Shown piece after piece: positions 31,624 through 42,265 of a stretch of 64,000 nt of DNA. The notes beneath the pieces are model-generated. The model saw nothing but the letters and a program-made list of their open reading frames with translations, did no database searches and had not been told where the DNA came from. This DNA is from Flavobacterium crassostreae. Its GTDB lineage: Bacteria > Bacteroidota > Bacteroidia > Flavobacteriales > Flavobacteriaceae. The stretch covers positions 2,294,001 to 2,358,000 of the forward strand of contig NZ_CP017688.1 in assembly GCF_001831475.1 (NCBI RefSeq), in the 5' to 3' direction. The position numbers were made by a program, and so were the translations under genes. Position 1 is the stretch's first letter; every line of letters begins with the position of its first letter.

Positions 31624-34032
31624 ATGAAAAAAAAAATATTACTGACCGTAATTTTACATCTTTTATTTGTGGGTACCGCTAAGAGTCAAACTAATGTAAC
31701 CATTTCTGGAATTTTAAAAGATCAAAACACCAAAACAGTAGTACCTTTTGTAAATGTAGTTTTAAAAACCGAAAAAGACAGTAGCTTTGTAACTGGGACC
31801 ATTACCAATGATAAAGGTGCTTTTTCTGTATCTAAAATAAAACCCGGAAATTACTACTTAGAATTTTCGTACCTGGGGTATACCACCAAAAAACAAGCTT
31901 TGTTTGTAGGCAATTTAACCCAATATTTAGACCTCAATACCATCGAAATAGAAGAAAAATCTACCGCACTAAATGAAGTAGTGATACTCCAGAAAGCACA
32001 GACCATCTCTTCCAAAATGGATAAAAAAACATTTTCTTTAAAAGACAATAGTAGCCAAAGTGGTGGTTCTGTACTGCAAGCCATGCAAAATTTGCCTAGT
32101 GTTACGGTTCAAGATGGCAAAGTACAACTTCGTGGTAGCGAAAAAGTAACCGTGCTAATTGATGGCAAACAAACCGCCTTAACTGGTTTTGGCAATCAGA
32201 CAGGTTTAGACAACATCCCTGCTTCTGCCATCGAAAAAATTGAAATCATCAACAATCCCTCTGCAAAATACGATGCTAATGGTACTGCCGGAATTATCAA
32301 TATTATTTATAAAAAAAACAAGCAAAATAGCTTTAACGGCAAGGCTGGATTCACCACTGGTCTGGGTTCTCTCTGGGTCCGAAAAGAAAATCTACCCAAT
32401 ATAAGGCCACAATACACCCTTACGCCCAAAATAAATCCGAGTATTTCTCTTAATTATAAAAAAAACAAAGCAAATATTTTTTTTCAAGGAGATTATCTAT
32501 ACACCGAAACACTAAATAAAAATGAATTTGTAACCCGAACCTATACCCCATCTACGGTTATTAACTCGCAACTAAAACGCAACCGAAATACCCATTTTAC
32601 CACCCTAAAAACGGGAGTGGATTATACCCTGGACGAACAAAATTCGTGGACAATTTCTGGACTTTTTGGAACAGAGAAAATTATAGATCGAGGAGACCAA
32701 CCTTTTTTTAACGGCGATTTATCCCAACAAAAAAGACTTTGGCAGTTTTTAGAAGACGAACTAAAAACAACCATCATGGCATCTGCCAGTTACCAACACA
32801 AGTTTTCGCAAGCGGGTCATTTATTAAATTTTGGGTTTAACTACACGTTTCATAGAGAAGACGAAAAATATTTTTATACTAATTATTTACCTAATACTAC
32901 CGGGTCTGACGCTTTTAAATTGCTGTCTGATGAGCAAGTCTATGATTTTAATCTAGATTATATCAAGCCGCTCCAATACGGAAGAATAGAAGTCGGAATT
33001 AAATTTAGAAACCGAGACATTCCAACCAATATGCAATTTATGCCTGGTGCAAACTCTGTTTTAGACTATAATGCAGGAGGCTGGGCAACCTATAAAGAAT
33101 TAATTCCTGCACTGTATGAAAACTATATTTTTGAAAACAAAAAATGGGAAGCAGAATTAGGTCTCCGAGTCGAATACGTCAAAATACAATACGACGTAAA
33201 TCCAAATCATGTTGTTTACAAGAGTGATGGCTATAACTACACCCAACCCTTTCCAAATTTGCGTTTGGCATACAAAATAAATGACAACAACAAGCTTTCT
33301 GTTTTTTATAACCGAAGAGTAGACAGACCCAACGAAGTGGATATTCGTATATTTCCAAAATACGACGATGCCGAAATTATTAAAGTAGGAAACCCTGCTT
33401 TGCGGCCACAATTTACTAACACGCTAGAGATGGGTTACAAAAAAAACTGGGAAAAAGCAAGCCTCTACACTGCACTCTACCACCGATTTGCTAATGGTAC
33501 CATTACCAGAATATCCAGCACCGTATCACCTAGCAAACTAATTTATGCTACATTTCAGAACGTAGACAAAAGCTTTAATACCGGATTAGAGACCGTTATA
33601 ACACAAGAAGTGTCCAAAAAATATTCTTTTAATGTCAATCTAAACGCTTATAGAAATCAAATTGATGCCTTTAGAGTAGAAAACAAATACCCAACTACGC
33701 ATTTGTTTTCGGCAGAGCAACAAACTATTTTCTCCGGAAATGTAAAATTGAATAACAATTTTCATTTTTCTAAAAATATAGAAGCCCAACTAACGGCTAT
33801 TTATTTGGCACCTGATATTATTCCGCAAGGAAAAATACAATCGCGTTTTTCATTAGATGCAGGGGTCAAAAAAACAATTCAAAAAGGCAAAGGAGAACTC
33901 TTTTGTAACGCCACAGATTTATTGCATTCTATGGTTATCCAAAAAGAAATCCATGGACAAGATTTTAACTACACCAGCAGAGATTATTACGAGACGCAGC
34001 TCATTCGACTTGGATATAACTACAAATTTTAA
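31624..34032 (+). CDS. TonB-dependent receptor, outer membrane beta-barrel family
   Basis: An 802-residue protein with a signal peptide (MKKKILLTVILHLLFVGTAKS). It has an N-terminal CarboxypepD_reg-like domain (ISGILKDQNTKTVVPFVNVVLKTEKDSS...), a plug domain (LQAMQNLPSVTVQDGKVQLRGSEKVTVLIDGKQTAL ... SAIEKIEIINNPSAKYDANGTAGIINI) and a long beta-barrel of the OMP_b-brl_3 type ending in IRLGYNYKF. It lacks a SusD partner, so it is a stand-alone receptor. Ligand is unknown; metal-chelate or peptide uptake are both possible. Confidence 0.9.
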   Translation: MKKKILLTVILHLLFVGTAKSQTNVTISGILKDQNTKTVVPFVNVVLKTEKDSSFVTGTITNDKGAFSVSKIKPGNYYLEFSYLGYTTKKQALFVGNLTQYLDLNTIEIEEKSTALNEVVILQKAQTISSKMDKKTFSLKDNSSQSGGSVLQAMQNLPSVTVQDGKVQLRGSEKVTVLIDGKQTALTGFGNQTGLDNIPASAIEKIEIINNPSAKYDANGTAGIINIIYKKNKQNSFNGKAGFTTGLGSLWVRKENLPNIRPQYTLTPKINPSISLNYKKNKANIFFQGDYLYTETLNKNEFVTRTYTPSTVINSQLKRNRNTHFTTLKTGVDYTLDEQNSWTISGLFGTEKIIDRGDQPFFNGDLSQQKRLWQFLEDELKTTIMASASYQHKFSQAGHLLNFGFNYTFHREDEKYFYTNYLPNTTGSDAFKLLSDEQVYDFNLDYIKPLQYGRIEVGIKFRNRDIPTNMQFMPGANSVLDYNAGGWATYKELIPALYENYIFENKKWEAELGLRVEYVKIQYDVNPNHVVYKSDGYNYTQPFPNLRLAYKINDNNKLSVFYNRRVDRPNEVDIRIFPKYDDAEIIKVGNPALRPQFTNTLEMGYKKNWEKASLYTALYHRFANGTITRISSTVSPSKLIYATFQNVDKSFNTGLETVITQEVSKKYSFNVNLNAYRNQIDAFRVENKYPTTHLFSAEQQTIFSGNVKLNNNFHFSKNIEAQLTAIYLAPDIIPQGKIQSRFSLDAGVKKTIQKGKGELFCNATDLLHSMVIQKEIHGQDFNYTSRDYYETQLIRLGYNYKF

Positions 34033-34258
34033 ATCCCAAACAGGAGTATTGGTATGTTATCAGTAAAATCGTACGCTATAGTGCTCCTAATTTAGGATTT
34101 TGTAAAATAAAAGTATCGTATAACTCCCAATTTTTTCAAAAAAGAATTACTTTAGTATCTTACGGATTTAGGGGCAATCGTTTTTTTTGTTTTGTACTCC
34201 AAAAAACCTGTAAACACCGCCATGGCTATAAAAACAACCATTTAAAAACAAACAATAA

Positions 34259-34987
34259 ATGAGATTAGAAGATTTTGATAATGACGAAGAAAAAGTAATT
34301 CATGACCGATTAAAACAAAAAACTTGGAACGAAATTAGAACCAATGACAGTTGGGCTATTTTTAAGATTATGGCCGAGTTTGTAAATGGCTACGAAACCA
34401 TGGGCCGTATTGGTCCTTGTGTCACCATTTTTGGGTCTGCTAGAACCAAAGCAGATCATGAATTTTATTTATTGGCCGAAAAAATTGCTTATAAAATCAG
34501 TAAAGCGGGTTATGGGATTATCACTGGTGGAGGCCCCGGAATTATGGAAGCCGGAAACAAAGGTGCACATTTAGGTGGTGGTAACTCTGTAGGTTTAAAT
34601 ATTGTTTTGCCTTTTGAACAACATTTTAACCCCTATATTGATAGCGATAAGAATTTAAATTTTGACTATTTTTTTGTTAGAAAAGTAATCTTTGTCAAAT
34701 ATTCGCAAGGGTTTGTAGTAATGCCTGGAGGTTTTGGTACTTTAGATGAATTATTTGAGGCAATAACCCTCATTCAAACCAAAAAAATCGCCAAATTTCC
34801 TATTATATTAGTGGGTAGTAGTTTTTGGAATGGCTTAATAGAATGGATCAAAACCGAATTAATTGAGCTCCACCAAACCGTTAGTCCTGAAGATTTAGAT
34901 TTGATTAAAATTGTAGATCATGAAGACGAAGTAGTTACAATATTGGATAACTTTTATAGAAAATACAATTTAAAACCTAATTTTTAA
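34259..34987 (+). CDS. LOG family protein (TIGR00730, cytokinin-riboside-monophosphate phosphoribohydrolase type)
   Basis: A 242-residue Rossmann-like protein with the two diagnostic motifs GGGPGIMEAGNKGA (near 88) and PGGFGTLDELFE (near 157). LOG enzymes release a nucleobase from nucleoside monophosphates, and bacterial members also hydrolyse AMP. The sequence is complete and followed by a good terminator. Confidence 0.9.
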   Translation: MRLEDFDNDEEKVIHDRLKQKTWNEIRTNDSWAIFKIMAEFVNGYETMGRIGPCVTIFGSARTKADHEFYLLAEKIAYKISKAGYGIITGGGPGIMEAGNKGAHLGGGNSVGLNIVLPFEQHFNPYIDSDKNLNFDYFFVRKVIFVKYSQGFVVMPGGFGTLDELFEAITLIQTKKIAKFPIILVGSSFWNGLIEWIKTELIELHQTVSPEDLDLIKIVDHEDEVVTILDNFYRKYNLKPNF

Positions 34988-34991
34988 AAAC

Positions 34992-35025
34992 AAAAGAGCT
35001 GTCTTGGTGCAGCTCTTTTATTTTT
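34992..35025 (+). terminator. terminator after the LOG gene
   Basis: AAAAGAGCT pairs with AGCTCTTTT, followed by ATTTTT. Confidence 0.75.
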
Positions 35026-35085
35026 AAAAATGTACCCTACAAGGATGCCAGTATCTTGAGAAAATGCTATTAATCTACGCTGAGT

Positions 35086-37914
35086 TTGAAATCAAATTAC
35101 TTCTTTTTGCTTTGCCTTTTTGTTTTAATGATTCCGCTAAAACAACACGCCCAACACCAATCTAATATGGTAGTTGTGTTGCATACCGATACCAAAACAC
35201 TCGATGTTCAACAAAAACTCACCTTTGTAAATAATTCCGAAGAGGTGCTAACCACTCTGGTTTTGAACGACTGGAACACTGCCTACTCAAGTGTGCAAAC
35301 ACCACTATCAAAACGCTTTTCGGATGAATTTTATCGTGGTTTTCATTTGGCGAAAGCCTACCAAAGAGGCAAAACCACACTAGAGAGCATGGTAGATACG
35401 GATGGTTTTTTTTTAAATTGGAGCAGGTCAGAGAACCATCCGGACTTAGTGTGCATAAAATTGAGAGAATCCTTAGCGGCACACCAAAAAATAACACTAA
35501 ATCTTAAGTATACCGTCAAAATCCCTAGTGCCGAATTTACTAAATATGGTTTTGAAGCTGGTGGTTCTTTCTTGCTGAAAGACTGGTTTCTAACTCCTTC
35601 CCGCTTTGCTAATGGTGCTTTTGTAAGGTATAGCAATGAAAATTTAGACGATATTGTAAATGCAACCTCTGATTTTAACATAGAGCTCCAAATACCTTCT
35701 GGATATGCGGTAACCTCAGACTTAACAACACAATGCCTTGCCACCGATTCTGTTTCTTCGGTTTGGAAACTCACCGGAAAAAACCACACCAATTGGACGC
35801 TATTTGTAGAGCCTAAACTTTCTTTTTATAGTTTTAAAAAAGACAGCCTCACGGTACTAACCAATCTTAAAGATGAAAAAATTAGTTTGGAACAACAAAA
35901 ACGCAGTATCGATTGCGTAGTAGATTTTGTAACCCAAAAAATAGGCCACTACCCTCACCAACAGATCGTGGTTTCGCAAACGGATTATGAGCGCAATCCT
36001 TTTTATGGATTAAATCAATTGCCTGCTTTTATAAGTCCTTTTACTAATGCGTTTAGTTATGAAATTCGGTTTTTAAAAACCTATCTAAATGCTTATTTAA
36101 AAAACAGTTTGGGTTTAGACCACCGTAAAGATGCTTGGATTTATGATGCTATACAAGTATTTACGATGATGCAATACATAGAGACCAACCACCCTAAAAC
36201 CAAAATGCTGGGTAGTGCCTCTAGTTTTAAACTCCTAAAGAGCTACCATCTGACTACTCTGGATTTTAATGAGCAATACAGTTATTTTTATATGCTTATG
36301 GCTCGCAGAAATCTAGACCAAGCCTTAATAAATCCCAAAAACACCTTAATTAAATTTAACGAACAAATTGCCAGCAAGTATAGAGCCGGATTAAGTTTGC
36401 GTTTTTTAGATACTTATTTGGCAAATAATCGTGTTTCTAAGGCAGTCGCCTCTTTTTATAAATCCAGTCAATTGCAACAACAAACCAGTGCCGACTTTGA
36501 AACCCTATTAAAATCTAGCTCCCAAAAAAATATAGATTGGTTTTTTGAAACCATTATTAACTCCAGAGATTTGGTAGACTATAAATTTGGATCGGCTACT
36601 AAAACCAAAGACAGTGTGTCTTTTAGTATAAAAAACAAAACAGGCGTTGCGGTTCCAGTTCCGGTTTACGGAATTTATAAAAATGAGATTGTTTTTAAAA
36701 AATGGTTGGAACCCAAAACAAACGATAGTGTTTTTAGGCTAGCCAGAAATGGTGCCAACAAATTAGTACTCAACTACAAAAATGAAGTGCCAGAATACAA
36801 TTTGAGAAACAACTGGAAAGCTTTGAATGGGTTTTTTCCAAACAACAGACCCATAAAATTTGCTTTTATGAAAGATCTTGAGGATCCGTATTACAATCAA
36901 ATACTCTATGTGCCAACCTTGGACTACAATTTATACGATGGCTTGTTGCCCGGAATGCGTTTACACAACAAAACCCTCTTAGAAAAACCATTTGTATTTG
37001 ATGTTAACCCAGCCTACGCCATCAATACAAAAACCTTCTCTGGGTCTGGATCCGTTGTAGTGAATCAAAATTATAGACACGGCGCACTTTATAACGTGCG
37101 ATACTCCTGCAATGGCTCCTATTTTCATTATGCACCAGATGCGGCGTATTTAAAAATCAATCCCATGGTGCAATTTCGCTTTAGAGAAAATGATTTTAGA
37201 GACAACAAGAAACAACTGCTCTTGTTAAGGCAAGTATTGGTCAATAAAGAACAAAGTACGCTTTTGGCCAACACTACAGCCGAGAAGTATACGGTATTTA
37301 ATGCCAAATATTTTAATAGCAAAACCGAGGTTACAAATCATTTTAGTTTTGTAACAGACCTACAAATATCTGGAAAATTTGGCAAATTAGCCACAGAGTT
37401 AGAGTACAATCATTTGTTTTTAAACAACCAACGAATCAATTTGCGCTGGTATGCAGGACGTTTTTTGTACAACAAAACCCAGTCCGATTATTTTAGCTTT
37501 GCCCTGGACCGCCCAACAGATTATTTATTTGACTACAATTATTACGGAAGATCCGAGAGCACCGGTTTTTTTAGCCAACAATTGATCATTGCCGAAGGAG
37601 GTTTTAAGTCCAAGCTATCCACTGCGTATGCCAACCAATGGATTACTACATTAAATGCCGGTTGTTCCCTATACAAATGGATAGAGGTCTACGGGGATGT
37701 GGGGTTTATAAAAAATCACTTCCAACCACATCGCTTGGTGTTCGACACCGGAATTAGACTCAATATTGTGCCCGATTATTTTGAAATGTATCTACCGGTT
37801 TATTCCTCCAATAATTGGGAAATAACCCAAAATAATTACTCCGAGAAAATTCGTTTTATTGTTATTTTGTCCCCCAGAGGATTTATAAACTTATTTAACC
37901 GAAAATGGTTTTGA
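35086..37914 (+). CDS. large exported protein with degenerate M1-aminopeptidase-like region
   Basis: 942 residues. Start TTG at 35086 is supported by the signal peptide it gives (KSNYFFLLCLFVLMIPLKQHAQ) and by an in-frame stop five codons upstream. Residues 25-250 look like the N-terminal sheet domain of M1 peptidases (VVLHTDTKTLDVQQKLTFVNNSEEVLTTLVLNDW, then EFTKYGFEAGGSFLLKDWFLTP). Where HExxH would stand the sequence is YEIRFLKTYLNAYLKN, and WIYDAIQVFTMMQYIE replaces the WLNEG segment. No zinc site is therefore seen. The last 300 residues are beta-rich and may form a membrane barrel. Function unknown. Confidence 0.7.
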   Translation: MKSNYFFLLCLFVLMIPLKQHAQHQSNMVVVLHTDTKTLDVQQKLTFVNNSEEVLTTLVLNDWNTAYSSVQTPLSKRFSDEFYRGFHLAKAYQRGKTTLESMVDTDGFFLNWSRSENHPDLVCIKLRESLAAHQKITLNLKYTVKIPSAEFTKYGFEAGGSFLLKDWFLTPSRFANGAFVRYSNENLDDIVNATSDFNIELQIPSGYAVTSDLTTQCLATDSVSSVWKLTGKNHTNWTLFVEPKLSFYSFKKDSLTVLTNLKDEKISLEQQKRSIDCVVDFVTQKIGHYPHQQIVVSQTDYERNPFYGLNQLPAFISPFTNAFSYEIRFLKTYLNAYLKNSLGLDHRKDAWIYDAIQVFTMMQYIETNHPKTKMLGSASSFKLLKSYHLTTLDFNEQYSYFYMLMARRNLDQALINPKNTLIKFNEQIASKYRAGLSLRFLDTYLANNRVSKAVASFYKSSQLQQQTSADFETLLKSSSQKNIDWFFETIINSRDLVDYKFGSATKTKDSVSFSIKNKTGVAVPVPVYGIYKNEIVFKKWLEPKTNDSVFRLARNGANKLVLNYKNEVPEYNLRNNWKALNGFFPNNRPIKFAFMKDLEDPYYNQILYVPTLDYNLYDGLLPGMRLHNKTLLEKPFVFDVNPAYAINTKTFSGSGSVVVNQNYRHGALYNVRYSCNGSYFHYAPDAAYLKINPMVQFRFRENDFRDNKKQLLLLRQVLVNKEQSTLLANTTAEKYTVFNAKYFNSKTEVTNHFSFVTDLQISGKFGKLATELEYNHLFLNNQRINLRWYAGRFLYNKTQSDYFSFALDRPTDYLFDYNYYGRSESTGFFSQQLIIAEGGFKSKLSTAYANQWITTLNAGCSLYKWIEVYGDVGFIKNHFQPHRLVFDTGIRLNIVPDYFEMYLPVYSSNNWEITQNNYSEKIRFIVILSPRGFINLFNRKWF

Positions 37915-38062
37915 AATATAGTTTTAAAAGCTATTAAATTATATTATAAATAATTAAAAGGAATTAAAATTACATATAATTTAATTATATAAAAAATTAC
38001 TGAAAATTATACACCAAAAATTAATTTGTATTTCTTTTATACAATTATGAAAAGTAGTAGTT

Positions 38063-38096
38063 TTTGAGTAAATTTGTCCACTTAAGTTATACCTTT
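38063..38096 (+). promoter_or_regulatory. promoter of the fused E1 gene
   Basis: TTTG at 38063-38066 and TACCTTTG at 38089-38096 match the Bacteroidota consensus with a 22 bp spacer. The ATG follows after 5 bp, so the mRNA may be leaderless. Confidence 0.55.
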
Positions 38097-38101
38097 GAAT
38101 T

Positions 38102-40510
38102 ATGATAAAAGAAAACCCACATACTACCTTGACCTTTGAAGACTTCAAAATAGAAGTTTTGGAAGATTACAAGACCGCTATGATTAGCCGAGAGTGTAGT
38201 TTGTTAGGCCGAAGAGAGGTTTTGACAGGAAAAGCAAAGTTTGGAATTTTTGGAGATGGTAAAGAGGTGCCTCAATTGGCAATGGCTAAATTTTTCAAAG
38301 ATGGAGACTTTCGTTCTGGTTATTATAGAGACCAAACCTTTATGATGGCTATAGGCAAATTGTCGGCAAGAGAGTTTTTTGCTGGATTATATGGTACTAC
38401 AGATATTATACAAGAACCCATGTCTGCTGGCAGGCAAATGGGAGGACACTTTGCTACCCATAGTTTAGACCAAAATGGACAATGGAATGTGTTGACCAAA
38501 CAAAAAAACTCTAGTGCAGATATCTCACCTACTGCTGGGCAAATGCCCCGTTTGTTAGGATTAGCACAAGCTTCTAAAATGTATAGAGAAGTGCCTGGAC
38601 TTCAGGATAAAACTAATTTTTCTGTAGGTGGTAACGAAATTGCTTGGGGCACAATAGGGAATGCCAGTACCTCTGAAGGTTTGTTTTTTGAAACTATAAA
38701 TGCCGCTGGAGTACTACAAGTACCCATGCTTATAAGTGTTTGGGATGATGAATACGGAATTTCAGTCCATGCCAAACACCAAACCACCAAAGAAAACATA
38801 TCCGAAATACTCCAAGGATACCAACGAGACGAAAAAGCAAATGGCTTAGAAATACTACGTGTAAAAGGCTGGGACTACACCGATTTAATTGCCACCTACG
38901 AAAAAGCATCGATTATAGCCCGCAAAGAACACGTTCCTGTTTTGGTACATGTAAATGAATTAACCCAGCCACAAGGCCACTCTACCTCCGGATCACATGA
39001 GAGGTACAAAAGTGCCGAGCGTTTGGCTTGGGAAAAAGAGTTTGATTGTATTCGTCAAATGCGTTTGTGGATGCTTGCCATAAATATAGCTTCTGCAGAA
39101 GAACTTGCCATAATTGATGCCAACGCCAAAAAAGAAGTACTAGAAGCCAAAAAAGCCGCTTGGGCTGATTTTATTAACCCAATAACACAAGAGCAAAAAG
39201 AACTTGTTGTTTTATTGGAACAAGTAGCCCAGGATAGCGCTAACAAAGAAGCCGTTTTGAAACAAGCTGTAGAGCTCCAAAAAAATAGCGATCCACTAAA
39301 AAGACAAGTTTTAGTAGTAGCCCGCAAAGCATTGCGATGGGTACATCAGGAACCTGGACAAGCCAAATTATCGCAGTGGATTACTGCTTATTTGGCCAAA
39401 AACCAACCTAATTTTAGCAGTCATTTACACTCCCAATCTAGCAGCAATATTAGTAGCATAAAAGAGGTTTTGCCAACCTATTCTCAAGATACTAAAGCCG
39501 TAACGGATGGTAGAATGATCCTTAGAGACAATTTTGATGCTATTTTTACCAAACATCCCGAAGCATTGATTTTTGGCGAAGACTCCGGAAATATTGGCGA
39601 TGTTAATCAAGGCCTAGAAGGAATGCAAGAAAAATACGGTGCTCTTAGAGTAGCCGATGTCGGAATTAGAGAAGCCACCATTATAGGTCAGGGTATTGGT
39701 ATGGCTATGCGTGGCTTGCGTCCCATTGCCGAAATTCAATACTTAGATTATTTATTGTACGCCATTCAGATTTTAAGCGATGATTTGGCAACGTTACATT
39801 ACAGAACCTTAGGCAGACAAAAAGCGCCTTTAATCATTCGTACACGGGGCCATCGTTTAGAAGGTATCTGGCACTCTGGATCGCCTATGGGTATGATTAT
39901 CAATGCCATTAGAGGAATCCATGTATTGGTGCCTAGAAACATGACCAAAGCCGCTGGATTTTATAACAGCTTGCTAGAATGTGACGAGCCTGCTCTGGTA
40001 ATAGAATGCCTAAATGGCTACCGCCTAAAAGAAAGTATACCCACCAATTACGGAGAATTTAAAACACCAATTGGTGTGGTCGAGACCATAAAACAAGGTA
40101 CCGATATCACCCTAGTCTCTTACGGTTCTACTTTACGATTGGTGCAACAAGCTGCTACAGAGCTTTTGGAGGTTGGTATTGATTGCGAGATAATAGATAT
40201 ACAATCTCTATTACCTTTTGATATTACCAAAGATATTGTCAAGAGTTTGCACAAAACCAATCGGTTATTAATTATTGACGAAGACGTTCCGGGTGGTGCT
40301 TCGGCTTACATTTTACAACAAATTATTGAAGTCCAAGATAGCTACCTGCACTTGGATAGCAAACCACAAACCCTAACAGCCAAAGCACACCGACCAGCTT
40401 ATGGTTCTGACGGGGATTATTTTTCGAAACCCTCTACAGAGGATATTTATGAAAAAGTATACGAAATAATGCACGAAGTAAATCCTAAGAAGTTTCCTAG
40501 TTTGTACTAA
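38102..40510 (+). CDS. 2-oxoacid dehydrogenase E1, fused alpha and beta subunits
   Basis: An 802-residue fusion. Residues 1 to about 330 are the E1-alpha domain, which binds thiamine pyrophosphate (GGNEIAWGTIGNASTSEGLFFE, the GDG-type motif region). After a linker, residues about 465-802 are the E1-beta transketolase-like part (ALIFGEDSGNIGDVNQGLEGMQEKYGALRVADVGIREATIIGQGIGMAMRG, SPMGMIINAIRGIHVLVPRNMTKAAGFY). It decarboxylates a branched-chain or related 2-oxo acid and hands the acyl group to E2, which is encoded elsewhere. The single-chain form is common in Bacteroidota. Confidence 0.9.
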   Translation: MIKENPHTTLTFEDFKIEVLEDYKTAMISRECSLLGRREVLTGKAKFGIFGDGKEVPQLAMAKFFKDGDFRSGYYRDQTFMMAIGKLSAREFFAGLYGTTDIIQEPMSAGRQMGGHFATHSLDQNGQWNVLTKQKNSSADISPTAGQMPRLLGLAQASKMYREVPGLQDKTNFSVGGNEIAWGTIGNASTSEGLFFETINAAGVLQVPMLISVWDDEYGISVHAKHQTTKENISEILQGYQRDEKANGLEILRVKGWDYTDLIATYEKASIIARKEHVPVLVHVNELTQPQGHSTSGSHERYKSAERLAWEKEFDCIRQMRLWMLAINIASAEELAIIDANAKKEVLEAKKAAWADFINPITQEQKELVVLLEQVAQDSANKEAVLKQAVELQKNSDPLKRQVLVVARKALRWVHQEPGQAKLSQWITAYLAKNQPNFSSHLHSQSSSNISSIKEVLPTYSQDTKAVTDGRMILRDNFDAIFTKHPEALIFGEDSGNIGDVNQGLEGMQEKYGALRVADVGIREATIIGQGIGMAMRGLRPIAEIQYLDYLLYAIQILSDDLATLHYRTLGRQKAPLIIRTRGHRLEGIWHSGSPMGMIINAIRGIHVLVPRNMTKAAGFYNSLLECDEPALVIECLNGYRLKESIPTNYGEFKTPIGVVETIKQGTDITLVSYGSTLRLVQQAATELLEVGIDCEIIDIQSLLPFDITKDIVKSLHKTNRLLIIDEDVPGGASAYILQQIIEVQDSYLHLDSKPQTLTAKAHRPAYGSDGDYFSKPSTEDIYEKVYEIMHEVNPKKFPSLY

Positions 40511-40534
40511 AAAATTGTATTTTCGATGTTTTAT

Positions 40535-40575
40535 AAAGGTTGCTTTTTGTCAAAATAAATAGCAACCTTTTTTAT
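40535..40575 (+). terminator. terminator after the E1 gene
   Basis: AAAGGTTGCT and AGCAACCTTT pair, followed by a T-rich run. Confidence 0.75.
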
Positions 40576-40756
40576 TTGCTTCTTTTCTAAGTTTTGGAAA
40601 GTAGGTATTTTTGGAAAGATTACCACCATCTTTAAAACAAATTTTTTGGAAAGCAATCTCTAAATTACCATTAAATATTTCGTCCCAATAGGATTTGTAT
40701 CGTATTTGTAGTAGCTTTAAATTTTATATTAAAATAGCTATAATTTAAATACTGTC

Positions 40757-41437
40757 ATGAACCGTTTAGAAACCTTATTGAGCCAAACCAAAAATGTTTT
40801 TGTACTTCCGGAATCTATCCCTTTGGATCAGTACACGCCATTAAATTTAGCTACATCCAATCCTAAATTGCATAATCTGGCAATTAATAATGCTGCTGAA
40901 TTTGAAAATTTCATAGAAAAACATATCGCAGATCATCATGCAAAAGTGGCCTATGGCGGCTATAACGAAGAGCGAAATATATACCAACGTAGCACTATTT
41001 TTAAGACCAACGACCAGTTAGAACGCAACATACATATTGGTATGGATTTCTGGATAAATGCAAGTACTCCTATCCTATCTGCTCTGGATGGTGTGGTACA
41101 CAGTTTTAAAAACAATTCAGAACTAGGAGATTATGGCCCTACCATAATATTACAGCACCAACTAGAAGAGCGGTCATTTTATACCTTATACGGGCATTTA
41201 TCTCTAGAAAGCTTAGAGAATCTCCATGTGGGCACTTTTTTTAAAAAAGGACAACAGTTAGGCACCTTAGGTTGTGCTGCAGTAAATGGAGATTATGCCC
41301 CGCATTTGCATTTTCAGATTATAAAAGATATTGCAAATCATGAAGGAGACTATCCCGGAGTTTGTAACAAAGAGACATTAAATTACTATTTAGAAAATTG
41401 TCCTGATCCTAATTTATTATTAAAAATCAAAACCTAA
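40757..41437 (+). CDS. M23-family peptidoglycan metallopeptidase
   Basis: A 226-residue protein with the LytM/M23 zinc site: HIGMD (near 95) and HLHF near the end (NGDYAPHLHFQI). LYGHLS supplies the second His. Relatives cut peptidoglycan cross-bridges. No signal peptide is visible (MNRLETLLSQTKNVFVL), which is unusual for the family, so it may be cytoplasmic or exported in another way. The following lipoprotein gene starts 6 bp later. Confidence 0.85.
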   Translation: MNRLETLLSQTKNVFVLPESIPLDQYTPLNLATSNPKLHNLAINNAAEFENFIEKHIADHHAKVAYGGYNEERNIYQRSTIFKTNDQLERNIHIGMDFWINASTPILSALDGVVHSFKNNSELGDYGPTIILQHQLEERSFYTLYGHLSLESLENLHVGTFFKKGQQLGTLGCAAVNGDYAPHLHFQIIKDIANHEGDYPGVCNKETLNYYLENCPDPNLLLKIKT

Positions 41438-41443
41438 ATAAAA

Positions 41444-41926
41444 ATGAAAAAAAGTACCATTATCCTAATTTTATTAGTGTTCGCATCCTGTAACACCACC
41501 AAAAAAGCAACCAACCAACCTAGTATAGCAAAAGAAGGCATTCAAAAATTAGCAATAACCGACGTAAATGCAAAGAATAAAATGCGCGCCTATGATTTAG
41601 GTAAACGGATTTTAATGACCTGTAATACCTCTAAATTTCAACCATTTACTCCCGAGGAAGCCACCCAAAGTGTAATTAACAACATTACTCTAGAAAAACT
41701 ATCTGCTACCTGCAACCGATACCGACAATTTTACGGTGATTTTAAAGATCTAGAATTAACCGAAATCTATAAAGATGATGCGGATACCACTACCATATTC
41801 CGATACAAAGCATTGTACACAAAAGAAGTAGCCAACAAAGAGCTTCGGGTTTATATGAACTCGGATAACAAAGTCTCCGGAATTAAATCAATGGATTGGG
41901 AACCTAATTTTGAAAGAAAAAAATAA
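41444..41926 (+). CDS. small lipoprotein, unknown function
   Basis: A 160-residue protein with the lipobox LLVFASCNTTKK. The rest is hydrophilic and mixed alpha/beta, with no family I recognise. It is 6 bp downstream of the M23 peptidase and probably co-transcribed, so a role at the envelope is plausible. Confidence 0.7.
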   Translation: MKKSTIILILLVFASCNTTKKATNQPSIAKEGIQKLAITDVNAKNKMRAYDLGKRILMTCNTSKFQPFTPEEATQSVINNITLEKLSATCNRYRQFYGDFKDLELTEIYKDDADTTTIFRYKALYTKEVANKELRVYMNSDNKVSGIKSMDWEPNFERKK

Positions 41927-41984
41927 GTAAATTAGCGGCTATATTTAAAATTATTTAGCCTACCAACAACAATATACTGCATCC

Positions 41985-42031
41985 AAGGCCAATTACCTAT
42001 ACTATCATTAGGGGTAATTGGCCTTTATTAT
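41985..42031 (+). terminator. terminator after the M23-lipoprotein operon
   Basis: AAGGCCAATTACC pairs with GGTAATTGGCCTT, followed by ATTATTTT. The rest of the 340 bp gap up to 42266 shows nothing I can name. Confidence 0.75.
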
Positions 42032-42265
42032 TTTATATAAAAAACGAAATAGTAACTGCTTAGATAAGCAGTAACACGGTAATTGGATAGCAAAACTGAA
42101 AATGCTATAACATAACACGGCAATTCCATAAAACATGCTCTAACAGAAGTACATAAATTTGCATAGTGATTCGTTACTAAAGCAGAGACAATAGCAATTG
42201 TCCATTATGTACTGCTTGTTACACGCAAAGTAGTAAGTTCTATTTATAAATCTAACCAAAAAACT

